A stretch of 35,817 bases of DNA from Asterionellopsis glacialis (GCA_014885115.2 WKLE02000297.1:1-35817), one strand, 5' to 3'; numbered from the stretch's first letter, positions 22,909-33,311 are shown. A program made the numbers and translations. The notes: a model not told the origin generated them from the letters alone.

Positions 22909-24548
22909 TAGTGTTTTGATTATTGGAAGAGGTGGTATCGGTTTTTGAGTTCGGTTTGTCAGAGGTTGATGCTAAGGAATTGGATTCTGCTGGATTCAAG
23001 GAGGGTGAAGACTGAGTTGATGTGTTTGTTGACGTACCGTTGGATGAGTTTGAAAGGTTGTTATTTTTGTATGCGTCAGCGAGGTCAAGTCCTGTTGTGT
23101 TATTGATATGGGTTTGGATGATGGTTCTACTAGTGTGTTTCATTTTTGTCCAAGGAAGGTGAAGGAATTTGCATTTGAGGCCATGTGAGCAACTTTTGCC
23201 ATCTTCTGCAAAATTAGTGCAGAGAGGTTGGGTGTTGTCAGGAATCTTTGGTAGGTTGCATAAGGGTTGTCCCGTATTGTTGACAATAAACCCTTTTGTA
23301 CTTTTAGATGTATTGGTAGTGTGATTGGAGTTGTCATTGGAGTTCCGGGAGTTGTGGTTTCGGTTGTTGGTGTTATTAGTAGATGAGTCCTTGGTGCATT
23401 GACGTTGTGAGTACTTTTGTGGTGGTTTGTAGATGCCAAGATTTTGAGCAATATTGACTGTTGGTGATTTGATGGCAAATATACCGGGTGCTTGTTGGAC
23501 GATGCAAGTTTTAATTGCTTTGATACATTCTTGGAAGGTGAAGAGTGAGTTGTCTAATGCATTGGTTGGGATTTCTTTCAACAGTGTAATATTTTTTAGG
23601 TGGGATGGATTGTAAGCCAGATCTGCATGGGCGGATAAGATTGGTTGGATACTTGTGGTGATAAGCATGATTGGGATGTGAGGATAGGTGGTAATGTGGC
23701 AATCATACCATGTAGTAAACTTGCGTGATGTTATGAGGTCTACAAATGAGAGGGGCTTGTTTGGGGTCTGACACTTGAAAGTATAAAGATAGTATTGCAT
23801 CGATGTTTGCTAAACAGGTAAGGACATCATTGATGGTGTTGCATTTTACTTCACCAAAGGACATCTTTGTTGCTTGGCGTTTTCTGCTAGGGTTATCACT
23901 GTTTAGTATTTCATCTTGGTCAGCTTTGATGTTGTTGGATGATAATGTTGAAGATGGTTTTGGTAGAAAGTTGAAAACGCTGCATTTGTGAGGGAGAAGT
24001 TGCTGGCTGGATGTGATGGAGCGATGCAGCCATGAGAATTGTTTGAGAGCGGTGATTTCTACATGGGATAGGTCCATGATGGTTGTGTATTTCTCAAGGT
24101 AGTCACGACCAGATTTTCGTTCTTGGCAGATGGTGTCAATAATGGCGTTGATTTTGTTTTTAGAGTATGCTGTAGACATTGTAATGGTGTCTTGAAAGTC
24201 AGGATTGAGTGTAGGGAGAAAGACTTTGGTTGTACCTTGTTCGTTGATAGCAGGGAAGCCACTGAAAAGTTGAATTTTGTTCTTGGTTCTTTTTGCTGAA
24301 ATGACAGATTCTTTGTCAGTGAGAGATAAAGATTTGTCATCTTGTTTTGTCAAAGATGTGCTAGAGGAATTGGATGAGGGTGGAATGGGTATTCCTGATT
24401 GATTAGGTGTAGTAGTAGTGATGTGGATGGGATCCGTTGAGTTCTTTTGGTATTCTTCTGGATGGTCTTGATTGTAAATGGATATGGCTAGGGATTCTTT
24501 TTCGTTGACTCAATTTTTGCAATTTGCATATTCAGGGTCAGTAGCCAT
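22901..24548 (-). pseudogene. DIRS-like gag protein with CCCH zinc finger, broken
   Basis: A start at 24548 gives MATDPEYANCKN, then a TGA near 24510 interrupts the frame, which goes on as VNEKESLAISIY. A helical region follows (NKINAIIDTICQERKSGRDY, WLHRSITSSQQLLPHKCSVF). Near 23780 the frame shifts by one base, joining SDPKQAP to LSFVDLITSRKFTTWYDCH. The C-terminal part is Asn/Ser/Thr-rich and carries one CCCH finger, CTNFAEDGKSCSHGLKCKFL then H (C-x8-C-x5-C-x3-H), at about 23210-23150. A CCCH finger rather than a retroviral knuckle is notable. The protein would package element RNA in related elements. It overlaps RT by 8 bases. Confidence 0.65.
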
Positions 24549-24769
24549 GAGAAGATATACTGTAGTTGTCAATGGAAGGGATAAAGTTGGATATCAGAAG
24601 TGGATGAAGGAACTTTTGTAGGTGGTAGTTGTGAATAGAACGTTGGGGGTAAAGTATACTCTTCGTGTTTGGTTGATTTTGCCCAGGCATAATCTGCTAG
24701 TCCCTGAAGGACATTAGTGTCTTAAAGGGAACCTTCATTGACGGAATGATTAGCCATGAGTGGGATTGC

Positions 24770-25318
24770 TCAAGGATAAAGGGTGAGTGTTGTGGTGTCT
24801 TTCAATGAATTTTGGAGGGGGTGACTTGTAATGTGATGAATATGTGGTTGGGTTGAGTCTTCAAGTGGAGATGGTGCTGTGGGCCAGCTTGATTCCGTTT
24901 GGTCATTCGGAATAGTTGTGATGAATAGGAAGTTGGAAAGGATATGATTTATGTTGACAGATGCTGGGGTGACTGGAAATATGGCGTCGCCTAAGCTCCC
25001 AGTAGCTTTTGTTGGATCTCTGTTCACATTGATATGGATGAGTTCAATGTCGGACAGGATGCGAACGTTACCTTGATAAGGGAATGCAATTCCAACTATG
25101 CAGTTGCTAGATAGAATGTTTTGTCTTGCGACTTTGGTTTGGGACAGATGGGACCAGATGTCCATTCCCCTGATTCCGGTTGCGAATACAGGATGTTTCC
25201 CGAAGGAACTGAAGTTGCCTGCAGCGAGTTGTTGGTAAGCGAATGTTAGGTTCATGGTTGGGAGAGGTTGGTTCAAGTGATTGCATTGGATGAGGTTCTG
25301 TGGTGGGTAAAGATCATT
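24770..25318 (-). CDS. Unknown ORF at the 5' side of the DIRS-like element
   Basis: An open frame of about 180 codons after a stop at 25320, with a possible ATG at about 25255 (MNLTFAYQQLAAGNFSSFGK). It contains MDIWSHLSQTKVARQNILSS and IAFPYQGNVRILSDIELIHI. It lies on the same strand and 220 bases upstream of the gag start, so it may be an accessory ORF of the element; DIRS elements can carry a third ORF. No domain is recognised, and no membrane segment or zinc finger is visible. It is one of few undamaged frames in the element, though it may be truncated at its 5' end. Confidence 0.4.
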   Translation of the reverse strand, partial: NDLYPPQNLIQCNHLNQPLPTMNLTFAYQQLAAGNFSSFGKHPVFATGIRGMDIWSHLSQTKVARQNILSSNCIVGIAFPYQGNVRILSDIELIHINVNRDPTKATGSLGDAIFPVTPASVNINHILSNFLFITTIPNDQTESSWPTAPSPLEDSTQPHIHHITSHPLQNSLKDTTTLTLYP

Positions 25319-26366
25319 GGATCAATAGTTCTGAATGTTGGTTTTGGTTTGCAATTGTTCAGATTGTGTGTGAAATGTAAAAAAATTATTATTTGGTGAA
25401 TTTAGGTGCGACGGTGAAATTGTTGCCGCCGTCGATTAGTAATAGTACTGTAGGATTCTACGTTAATTTTTTGTTTTAGTTAATTTTATATGTTGTAATG
25501 GTGATTCGTGATTGATTGGTAGTTGTGGTTAGATTTGTTTTGGTGCCATTCTCAAGTGTTTTGTTTTTGGGTTGTGGTTGGTATGGAGTTGTGATTGGTG
25601 GATTGATGTATGTAAATTAATCCACGACTGAGGGATGATGGAATGTGGTAGTAGTATGAGTTGTTACATGTAGAAATATGTGTTGGTTTTTTTACTGAGG
25701 ACACATGGGTTTGAGTTAGATGTTTGCGAAAGGCGCGGATAATGTAATTTTTTGTAGAAGAGAGTGTTATTCGTGATTTGATAAAATATTTGTATGGTAT
25801 GAAATGGAATGGAGATAGGATGCAATGGAATGGAATGGATTGACGTTGATCGAATATTAATAGGATAATAGATCGCTAATGTGATCGAACACTTTTATGA
25901 TAAGTGGATCGTTTGATCGAACTCGTATTAGAGGATCTAATGTATTTTTATTTTTGTTAGCTGATGAGCTTGGAAGAGTTAACTGGTGTTGAAATCTTGA
26001 AGATTGTGTTGCAAATCGCCGTTTTGAAAATAGTAATGACGTCCATCGTTATCTTAAGTAATAACGTTTAATCGGTTGAGGAGTCCGATAATTGTATGGA
26101 GTTGATGAATTGTAAAGTCCATCTTGAAACGTTTTATCGTTTCATCGTCATCTAAGTTTTCTCAACGTAACATGCGTAACAATCAACAAAAAGTGAGGGA
26201 AACGAAAATTAGCTAAGTCTGTGATAGTTTATCTGTAATATAGATCAGCTTTTAGCTGACGATAGGGAAAGGGAGATTCTTGCGCTTAGAGCGCATAACG
26301 AGTTCGATTTCCCTCCTCAGGAAAGTCTAGCCCGTCAAGAATCAGCAGTCCGGTCTGCTATCGAAT
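25319..26366. other. No gene seen; G/T-rich spacer, likely 5' flank of the DIRS-like element
   Basis: Features seen: a hairpin CGACGG...CCGTCG near 25413-25437, a GGAAT-rich run at 25801-25842, GATCGAA words at 25848, 25883 and 25915, and a near-palindrome CGTTAT...ATAACG near 26048-26067. At 26260-26325 there is GGGAAA...TTTCCC enclosing a TGCGC/GCGCA hairpin. No RNA gene can be supported. Confidence 0.4.
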
Positions 26367-26614
26367 CTAGTGTCTACTCTACCATTGTCCTCAATTGAGG
26401 CACTATGCCTCAATTGAGGACAATTTTCAACCAATCAGAAAACACCAAAGAACGCATTTTCACAATCAACCGATGTCACCACCGAATTCTCCATCAAATT
26501 CTGTATCTTGGAGTAAGGCCGGTGTGCTTTAATTTTCAGAAGGGTGCTGTCCAGTTTCTGATTGGTTGAAAATTTCCTCAATTGAGGGAAAACGGCCGGT
26601 AGAGTAGACACTAG
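26367..26614. mobile_element. Foldback MITE, 248 bp, with 17-bp perfect terminal inverted repeats
   Basis: CTAGTGTCTACTCTACC at 26367-26383 is the exact reverse complement of 26598-26614. Further in, AATTTTCAACCAATCAGA on the left pairs with TCTGATTGGTTGAAAATT on the right, so the inverted arms reach about 75 bp. The left arm has an extra hairpin (19-bp arms 26384-26402 and 26406-26424) built from CCTCAATTGAGG. There is no coding capacity. The ends include CTAG, so a TA or CTAG target duplication is possible but cannot be told from the repeat itself. A Tc1/mariner (Stowaway-like) origin is one option. Confidence 0.75.
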
Positions 26615-26752
26615 TAACAATCAGAAGCCCTACGGTAGTGATCATGCACAGGAGTCTGGTAGCCGGCACAACTTTGATTTGCTTCTATCCTTTTTTCTTG
26701 TTTCTTCCATCCCGCCTGTAGTTGGTAATGGGAACATCAATTCGAAGCAAGG

Positions 26753-29742
26753 ATGGCGTCAACGAGCACGCCACGAGCAAGGAACATCGGTAAAAGGGCA
26801 TCACAGCGGCGTTTACAACAACAGAAGGCGAAACATGCTGCTAAGGAAGCAGCGCGGGGTGCTGCAAGTCGAGCTATCGAAAGCATTGCAAAGTTCGAGG
26901 GAGGAAACAAGACCAAACTTAACTTTCAAGAACACTTGCGGCCTTGGAACTCTGGAGAGGAACTTGGATTTCCACATGGGTATAACGGTCATGTTTCTTC
27001 CTGTATGTCCGTTGGCTCAAACTCCTCCATTCCGACGGTAGAACGTGCTATTAATCGAGGATTCAGTCGGGGCAGCAGCGAGATGAATGAACGAATGACA
27101 TTTTTCGCCGAAGAAACTGCCCCTGATATGGATCTGACGACATTCACGGAGGAGGCAAGCAACGAGGAAAACACAAAATCTCCAAAGAAAAAGAGAAGAA
27201 TTAAGTTAACAAAAGTAATAAAATGGAAAAGAAAAGGCGAATCTCACTCCTCCTCCAAAAGTGGTTCTGGCAGATATCGTTTACGGAAATCACGTTCCAC
27301 GTCTTTTGATTGGGATAAGGCTGATTTTGCAAAGGATGCCTGGATGTGTGGTGGCTGTGGAAAAGTTTTCTCAAACGAGAAAACTGCGGAGCTTCATGAA
27401 GACCGGTGCATCTATGAAGCTATCTGCAGGCTGGAATGGTCTGAAGGAGGCATAGGCTGGGCGGCAAGTCCTACTGCCAATGCTAATATTCTTCCTCTTC
27501 ATATCACGGGCGACCCAACACCTCCCACAGTACCATCAACTCCACCTGCTTTGGGAAGTGCACCAGTGATGACAACGGCGGGTGATTACGACGATCTGCC
27601 TTGTGACAATTTCCTCGGAAGGCAGGCAGCTATAACGTTTGCAGATACCGGGAATGGGGACTTAGACGTACCATCTAGTAAAGATGGTGGACTAAAATCT
27701 ATTTTGCGTCCCCCAACACATTTTTCCCCAAATAGTGGGAGCGACCATACTCGGTTGCAACAGCAGCTACATACTCCGATGCCAACTCTTGCAGAAGAGC
27801 ACCAATTCTTCAATGCTGCATCAACTGAAGATTTGCTCTTGACTCATGCATTGAGACAGTTCATCGTTTTAACAGATGAAGCTCTCGTGAATACTATAGG
27901 ACGTGCAGAGCCGCTAATTGTTACAATGCATGAGACTGATGCGGAAAGAGAATTGATGATGTTGGGGAAAGACAAAGCATACTACGACATGTTGGATAGT
28001 AGAACTCACAGCCGGAATGCATGCAAGAATTCACTTTACACACACAAAAAGGGCGTACTATCAAAGGTTCAAAATAAGTTTGCAGATGCTTATACGACTA
28101 TTAAAGACGGGGATGCGAAGGGTTCTATGTCTGACCAATATTCTCGGACGGCCAAAGGGAAGAGTGATTCTATCGTGGACATTCAACATGATGACAAAAC
28201 ACTGTATGTTAACGTTATCGTGAAGAATTCTATCCGAGTTGTCAGTAACGAACTAGAACGTCTTGCTAATGCTCGATGGGAAGCCTCCAAAACTGATAAT
28301 AACAAGAAAGATAAAGGATTCGAAAAATTTCGTGAGATGGCTCAACTTAATGTCGTCAAGCTGGCGGGGTTGGCTTTAGCTAGCGATTTCACACCACGTA
28401 GAATTGCGGTTCAGCTAAGTAATGACTTGTACCGACTGATGGCACCGCAGATGAAGAAACGAGGTGTAACAATTGAAACTGAGATTGAATACAGAGTGGG
28501 ACCGTTTTTCGTGCTTGCAGTTAACGTACAAAAAATAGACTGGATTAAACTCATCAAATACACACACAGAGACGTGGAGGAACGGAAAAAGAAATGGAGA
28601 GAAGAGGTACAACGCAACGGGAATCAAGAAACCGCCGCCACGGGGGAAGCTAACTCGACGGAGCGAAAGAGTGTAAGTAAATACTTGTATATGCTGTGTC
28701 AATTGACTAGATTCGAAATCTTGGGCCAATTTATGTCATGGTTGTATCATGTTCATTGGGTCATATCGCTGCCCATTTGTACGGTATTATATGTTTTGAT
28801 ACCATCAACTGTTCGAACATATCTACTTCAATCTGTTACTGATGGTAAGTTGCAATGTCTTTTCATGTTTTGAGCAAAAATGGTAAAAAGTAAATCGAGC
28901 TGATCATTGCTTGTACTTTTGCAAAAACAACAGAGATTTTTTATTACGTCGAAGAAAAGGGAATGGAAATGGAAATCGGGGTCAAAGTGGCAAAGAACCA
29001 AGCAGCATTCATGCTGTCTGCACTTCGAGAGTTACGTGCGGACGACCGCGATAAGAAGAAGAAGGAGCAAGAAAGCAAAACAGGGGAGAAAGGAGCCGTA
29101 CTTGGACCGCTGCTTGGCCCAGCGATCAAGGCAGACAAAGGCCCTGCGAAGCCACCTGAAGGTTTTGTTCCTCCAGAGAATCTAGAATTTGTTGGGCTTG
29201 ACATTGAGCTTCCTGTGGGTTACCGTCGGTTACGCTGGGCCATGCTATCAACTAAATCGAGGTTTATGAGCGACGCTGTTTGGGAAGAGGAGGCAAAATA
29301 TTCCGACATTAATAAGGGAGAATGGTCTCACCATGAGGATGAAATCGGACTACCGGACCTTCCTGATGGCGTTAGCTTTGAGGATCTAATTGGAGCAGAG
29401 CAAAGAAGTAACTATCTAATGCCCAAGTCTGCCTTCGTCAAGGCAAATACTTCTTACGAAACAGTTAATATCGTATACTACGACGACCACTGCTTTGTGT
29501 TGAAAAAGAAGGCGCACAACCCGGACGTACCATATGGATCAACCTTTCTAGCAAATACGCAAATGGTTGTGATTAATAAAGGAAATGAAACTTGTCGCTT
29601 GATTTGTTCGACAGAGGCTGAATTTCCGAACGGCCCACCAATGGTCAGTCGTCAAATTAAGAGTGGTATGAGAGCCGGTACCGCGCTATTGTTTGTTTTG
29701 ATTGGAGAAACAATATGTAAATATGCAGACGAATATCCATAA
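26753..29742 (+). CDS. 966-residue protein with C2HC finger, membrane segment and C-terminal VASt domain
   Basis: Exons 26753-28844 and 28934-29742 join in frame across an 89-bp intron (phase 1). The N terminus is basic and Arg/Ala-rich. Residues 143-165 form a nuclear-signal-like Lys/Arg cluster (SPKKKRRIKLTKVIKWKRKG). A zinc-finger-like C199-x2-C202-x12-H215-x3-C219 follows. The middle (about 365-650) is helical and unrecognised. A hydrophobic segment (about 655-690: WVISLPICTVLYVLIPSTV) suggests membrane anchoring. From about 778 to the end the sequence follows the VASt (StAR-like/ASTER) pattern: a Trp-rich start, RSNYLMPKSAFV, then NPDVPYGSTF with the DVPYG signature and a final GMRAGT helix. 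VASt domains in GRAMD1 and plant VAD1 proteins bind sterols or membranes; no GRAM domain is evident here. A lipid-transfer or contact-site role is inference. ATG at 26753 is the first in frame. Confidence 0.8.
28845..28933 (+). other. Intron of the VASt-domain gene
   Basis: GTAAGT donor after the codons SVTD, acceptor AACAACAG. Splicing reads SVTDEIFYYVEEKG and keeps the frame; without it the ORF stops at 28873. Confidence 0.8.
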
Positions 29743-29983
29743 GCTACATTCGTTATAGCTACTAGTGTATAAGAAAGATAGAAAAGAGTTGTATTTTATA
29801 GATTCAGACGTCCTTCTTGCATCTTTAGCTTGCTTGTTTCTATGTAAAGTGGTGATACGCATGTCTATCAGGACTCCATGCTCTAGCACTTTTTCATACT
29901 TTATTTTATAATATTATTAGCTATCCTTTAAAATTCTTGAAGTGATTTAAGCGTTATTTTCAAATAAATGGATCGGAGAGGTA

Positions 29984-30764
29984 TCAACTGACTTGTCCGA
30001 CGGCATAACTGATTGCTTGCCATATAAACGCCAGTGATCCTACTCCAATCAATCCTAGACTAAAAGTTGGGACTATATTTTGAATGGAAGGCATTTGTTT
30101 ACGTTGGTCCATGCCATTGTTACTGGAATAGCACCATAGAGCAATGGAGCTTGATAGCACTAGCAACACCAAAGAATAACGCTGCAACACCCTCATGGCC
30201 ACCGGATGTAACGGTTAGACCAGCTACCAATGGAACCGATACCACCAATGAGACGGTATGCCACAGAACGATTCATTCTCGACTTACTGCAGCCTAAAAA
30301 AAATTGGTGCAGCATGCAGCATAGTACTTGTAAGGTCATCATTCGTTTGAGTTGCAAAGAATGTACCAGCAGGATCGTTAACATTTACTAATCTAGGGAT
30401 GAGAAGTGCCGCAAAAGAGAAAAATAATACAGCTACAGCACCTGACACAACCGATGCCAACCTCTCACCCGATTGTGTGATTGCAATTGATGCGATGATT
30501 GCACAAATCCAATAGATGCTGTAGAGGGATCCATGACAACATCCAAGAATGATAATGACGCTGATAAAGAACCTGTGAAGACTGAAAGTTGATTCATCTC
30601 AGGAGACGATGGTTGCACAGAAGCCATTGTTTCGGGTGCGTAATCCGCAGTTGATGATTCCATCATCTGGAATCTTTGAGTAGAGATATTGTCTTTCAAA
30701 AGATGTGCATTTTTTGCCCTCTGGACCCCAAAAGCACCAACTTGTCGATGACCTGGTGAAAATG
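29984..30764 (-). pseudogene. Membrane protein pseudogene, possibly plastid-targeted, cut by a copia element
   Basis: The minus strand reads from the copia insertion point at 30764. The first frame gives GHRQVGAFGVQRAKNAHLL and STADYAPETMASVQPS. It shifts near 30535 to a hydrophobic block (IYWICAIIASIAITQ, VVSGAVAVLFFSFAALLIP). After a break at 30300 two more frames carry GLTVTSGGHEGVAALFFGVA and VPTFSLGLIGVGSLAFIWQA, ending at 29984. Several hydrophobic segments imply a multi-pass membrane protein, which I could not place in a family. Some frame changes might be introns (an acceptor-like CTACAG lies at the first), but at least one in-frame stop follows. Beyond the element, 35084-35120 continues the same frame and supplies ASAF before SP, which resembles the diatom plastid-import cleavage motif. 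The start codon was not found. Confidence 0.5.
30760..30764. repeat. Left target-site duplication of the copia element (AAATG)
   Basis: AAATG here against AAACG at 35084-35088, a single CpG-to-TpG difference. Five bases is normal for Ty1/copia. Confidence 0.55.
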
Positions 30765-31146
30765 CGTGACGATATCTGTGTATTCGACATTTTCGATTCG
30801 CAATTATTTAGGGCCTAATCGTGGAAAGATCAATTCAAGATTGGTTACAACGTCTACCAAGATTGATGACTTAGTAGAACGATCGTGATAAGATCGTAAC
30901 ACCGTTATTTGCGGTTAAAACGGTTCGTGACAAGACAAGGTTAACTCGACGAAGGTTACAAAAGTTACAAACTATTTTATTTTAGGATTAAAACAAACTT
31001 TAAATTAGCTCACTCTTTTCTGACAACGACTTTTGTAACGTCCTTGCAAACTTGGTCATTGCGTGTTGTATACATCCTGTACAACCCATCGCACAGATCC
31101 TAAGAGCTCATTCAGACAGATTGTTGACACTGCTTGAATTATCACA
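30765..31146 (+). repeat. 5' LTR of the copia element
   Basis: 382 bp, differing from the 3' LTR at 11 positions. It starts CGTGACGATATC where the partner has TGTGACAATATC, and ends TTATCACA. Confidence 0.85.
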
Positions 31147-31491
31147 CGCATCCTCTGCGCTAAGTATTTTAGCGTAATTTTAGTTTAACCCTAGTCTAGT
31201 AACAATTGTTGTAACTAGATCGCAATCAAGAAGGATGGCGGATAACCCTCCTAATCCACCTGCGCAAGCCGCAGTTCCTTTTGTGCTGGCACCAGGACTA
31301 GCCGTAGCTGGCCCGCTTGATTTTGCGGACAAGAACCATATCAAGATGTTTGATAACGCGACGAAGGCATTAACTCCTCTATTTGATTTACAAGCCAAGA
31401 GTATGCATGTCTTCATCGGACAAATCCGAGATCGCTCAAACTTATATGGTTGGGCTGGCATTCTTACCATTCCAGTAACAAGAGCAGGAGT

Positions 31492-32000
31492 TGCACAATG
31501 CTGACAACAAATTTAAAAAGTGATGGAAAATATTGAAAATGGAGCACAAATTGTATGAGTGAATAAATTATGAGCTATTTTAGAGCTTAGCTAAAAATAT
31601 CCGACAATTCACCGATTCGTCTTTGCGACCCAAAAGCAGTACGGGATCCAACGACGGATCTACTTAGAGTTTGATTTCCAACGGAGTTCGGTTTTAACAT
31701 GTGAACTGAACTCCCCGAGTCAGCCAATCAGAACGCTCTGAGTCAGGCGCGTCCCCGTGTTCTGCTGCGGAGTGGAATTTGATACGCTTTGCATCATGAC
31801 GTCAGCGTTCGCAATAATGCTGTGCGTCACTGCGCGTTCGCGTCTGTCTGCTTGATGACATCATCACGTCATCTTGTCTGTCCGTGTGATGATGTCATCG
31901 CGTCATCACGTCTGTCCGGTCTGTGACGTCATCGCATCAAGGTCCATCCGTACTACGGTTGATTGACATATTGTGCAAGTCTTGCGACTCGCCTACTGCA
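31492..32000. mobile_element. 509-bp insertion in copia gag, best read as a solo LTR
   Basis: Starts TGCACAATGC and ends CTACTGCA, flanked by GGAGT on both sides (31487-31491 and 32001-32005). TG...CA ends with a 5-bp duplication fit a solo LTR. The match extends to 8 bases (GCAGGAGT), so a DNA transposon with 8-bp duplication (hAT type) is an alternative, but its ends are not good inverted repeats. There is no coding capacity. The right half holds a dense cluster of CRE-like sites. Confidence 0.65.
31797..31931. promoter_or_regulatory. Cluster of TGACGTCA-like (CRE / bZIP) sites
   Basis: Perfect TGACGTCA at 31797-31804 and 31924-31931. One-base to two-base variants are TGACATCA 31856, TCACGTCA 31864, TGATGTCA 31890 and TCGCGTCA 31898, with more ACGTC near 31906. 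In Phaeodactylum, TGACGT-type elements respond to CO2 and cAMP through bZIP factors, which is known; a similar role in this LTR-like insertion is inference. Confidence 0.6.
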
Positions 32001-32954
32001 GGAGTCATCCAAAATTTCAATCTCTTGGATCACTATGGTGAAATTTCAGTATCTGATGTTCGTAGTCATGCTCTTACTACCTGGATCAATGCTAATGATA
32101 GGAATTCTCAGAATTCATTTATGCTATTTACCCTACTTTAGGAATCTCTGGCTCCTGAGGCTCTCGCCATTATCCAAAACATGCAGGAACAGTATAATGT
32201 GGCAGGAAAACCCAGTGGACCTTCTTTATTTAAAGTGATCATTTCAAAAGCACATGTAGATACCAGGGCCACCTCCACGGTAATTCGCATGAATCTTTCT
32301 TCTCTCAACACCTATATTTTGAAAATAAATTGCAATATTTTGACCTTCAACAAATACGTCTGGGCACAAGTCTATGCTTCGGCAGTAAGAGGTGAACAAA
32401 TGCAAGACCTCCTTGTTAACCTTTTCAAGGCCTTTGTTGTTGTTTTGGATCGCGCCTTCAAAAGCTACACCAAGCAGCACCAAAATGTGTACGACGATGG
32501 TGAAGATATAAGTTATGAAACACTCATGAGTAAGGCCAAAAATAAGTAAAAGAACAAAAAGTCCAAAGAGGAGGAACAGATTGTTGCGCTCAACGCCAAG
32601 CTGAAAGAAGTAAACAAGAAACTCAAGCTTGCAAACAAGTACACCAAGAAGGATTCTAAGAAGGACGGAAATAAAAAGGACAACAAGAAGAACGATAACA
32701 AGAAGAAAGACACATTTTGGAAGACAGAGGCTCCAATGGGCAAGCAGCCCAAAACAAAGAAAGTGGATAGCCAAACTTGGCATTGGTGTCAACACCATTC
32801 TCGCTGGGTCCAACACACTCCAGCAGAATGTCGCTTGAAGGATAAGAAATCTTCGGATGCCAAATCTGACAATGGCAAATCCAAGGACAAGTCAGTCTCT
32901 TTTGCCAACAAGGTGGAATATGAGACTGATTCCGACAATGAAAACAAAGAATGA

Positions 32955-33311
32955 CTCCTATGCCGAGACGTACTCCTTCGTACTCTTGACTTGTTATGGC
33001 ATCAATGGGAAACTGCATGCATGTACTACATGGTGTTAAATCTTATGATTTTCACCTACAGTGTATATGCCTTGTATACTTTCTTTGTCAACAAGTTGGA
33101 TGATTGTCAATTGTGGAAAAGCTTCAGAAAACGTTTAAAGACAACCTTGAAGTTATTTGGATGCTGGGTTAAATCTAATATTCTGAGAATGACGCAATTT
33201 CGTGCATATCACCAACATATTCAACACAAACATTTACTCTCTGCCAACCATCTTCTGAGCTGGCATGCTCTTCGCATATGCCCATTCTATCAAACATCTT
33301 CTGGATGATCT
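32955..33311 (+). other. Gag-to-protease spacer of the copia element
   Basis: Reading continues in a weakly coding frame (KSFRKRLKTTLKLFGCWV, HLLSWHALRICP), without a recognised domain. It could be the decayed start of pol. Confidence 0.35.

Larger units (their letters stand above)
19707..25318 (-). mobile_element. DIRS-like retrotransposon (tyrosine recombinase), inactive
   Basis: In minus-strand order there is a small unknown ORF (25318-24770), a gag-like protein with a CCCH zinc finger (24548-22901), reverse transcriptase plus RNase H (22908-20888), and a tyrosine recombinase (about 20700-19707). An RT joined to a tyrosine recombinase, with no integrase or protease, is the hallmark of DIRS elements. 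Terminal repeats could not be identified, so the outer limits are those of the coding sequence. Stops and frameshifts in each ORF, and loss of both recombinase arginines, show it cannot transpose. Low-copy decay is likely. Confidence 0.75.
31235..32954 (+). pseudogene. Copia gag, interrupted by a 509-bp insertion and two stops
   Basis: MADNPPNPPAQ starts at 31235 and runs to LTIPVTRAG, where it enters the insertion 31492-32000. Past it the frame continues with VIQNFNLLDHYGEISVSDVR, then LYGEI-type gag sequence, with a TAG at 32139 and a TAA at 32547. Downstream are LKVI-type motifs (LFKVIISKAHVDTRATSTV, MQDLLVNLFKAFVVVLDRAF), a Lys-rich coiled segment, and a zinc-binding motif WCQHHSRWVQHTPAEC (C-x2-H-x5-H-x4-C), typical in diatom copia gag but unlike the C-x2-C-x4-H-x4-C knuckle. 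Taking out the insertion with one 5-base repeat restores the frame exactly. The product would form the particle. Apart from the insertion, only two stops have arisen. Confidence 0.8.

Noticed and set aside
19480..26250. Terminal repeats of the DIRS-like element
   Set aside because: Both flanks were compared by eye for inverted and split direct repeats and none was found, so none is reported.
26255..26330. tRNA-like sequence with GAGTTCGATTTCCC
   Set aside because: It recalls a T-arm and there is a hairpin TGCGC/GCGCA, but no acceptor stem, D-arm or 7-base anticodon loop can be formed together.
28671..28712. Second intron in the VASt gene starting GTAAGTAAATAC
   Set aside because: The donor is good, but the only nearby acceptor would give an intron of about 38 bp, and the frame is open without splicing.
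30599..30790. Minus-strand frame starting at 30790
   Set aside because: Its ATG and first codons lie inside the copia 5' LTR, so the start is a product of the insertion.
31492..31997. hAT-type DNA transposon with 8-bp duplication GCAGGAGT
   Set aside because: Not excluded, but the ends do not form inverted repeats at the boundary, and TG...CA with a 5-base duplication explains the same bases.
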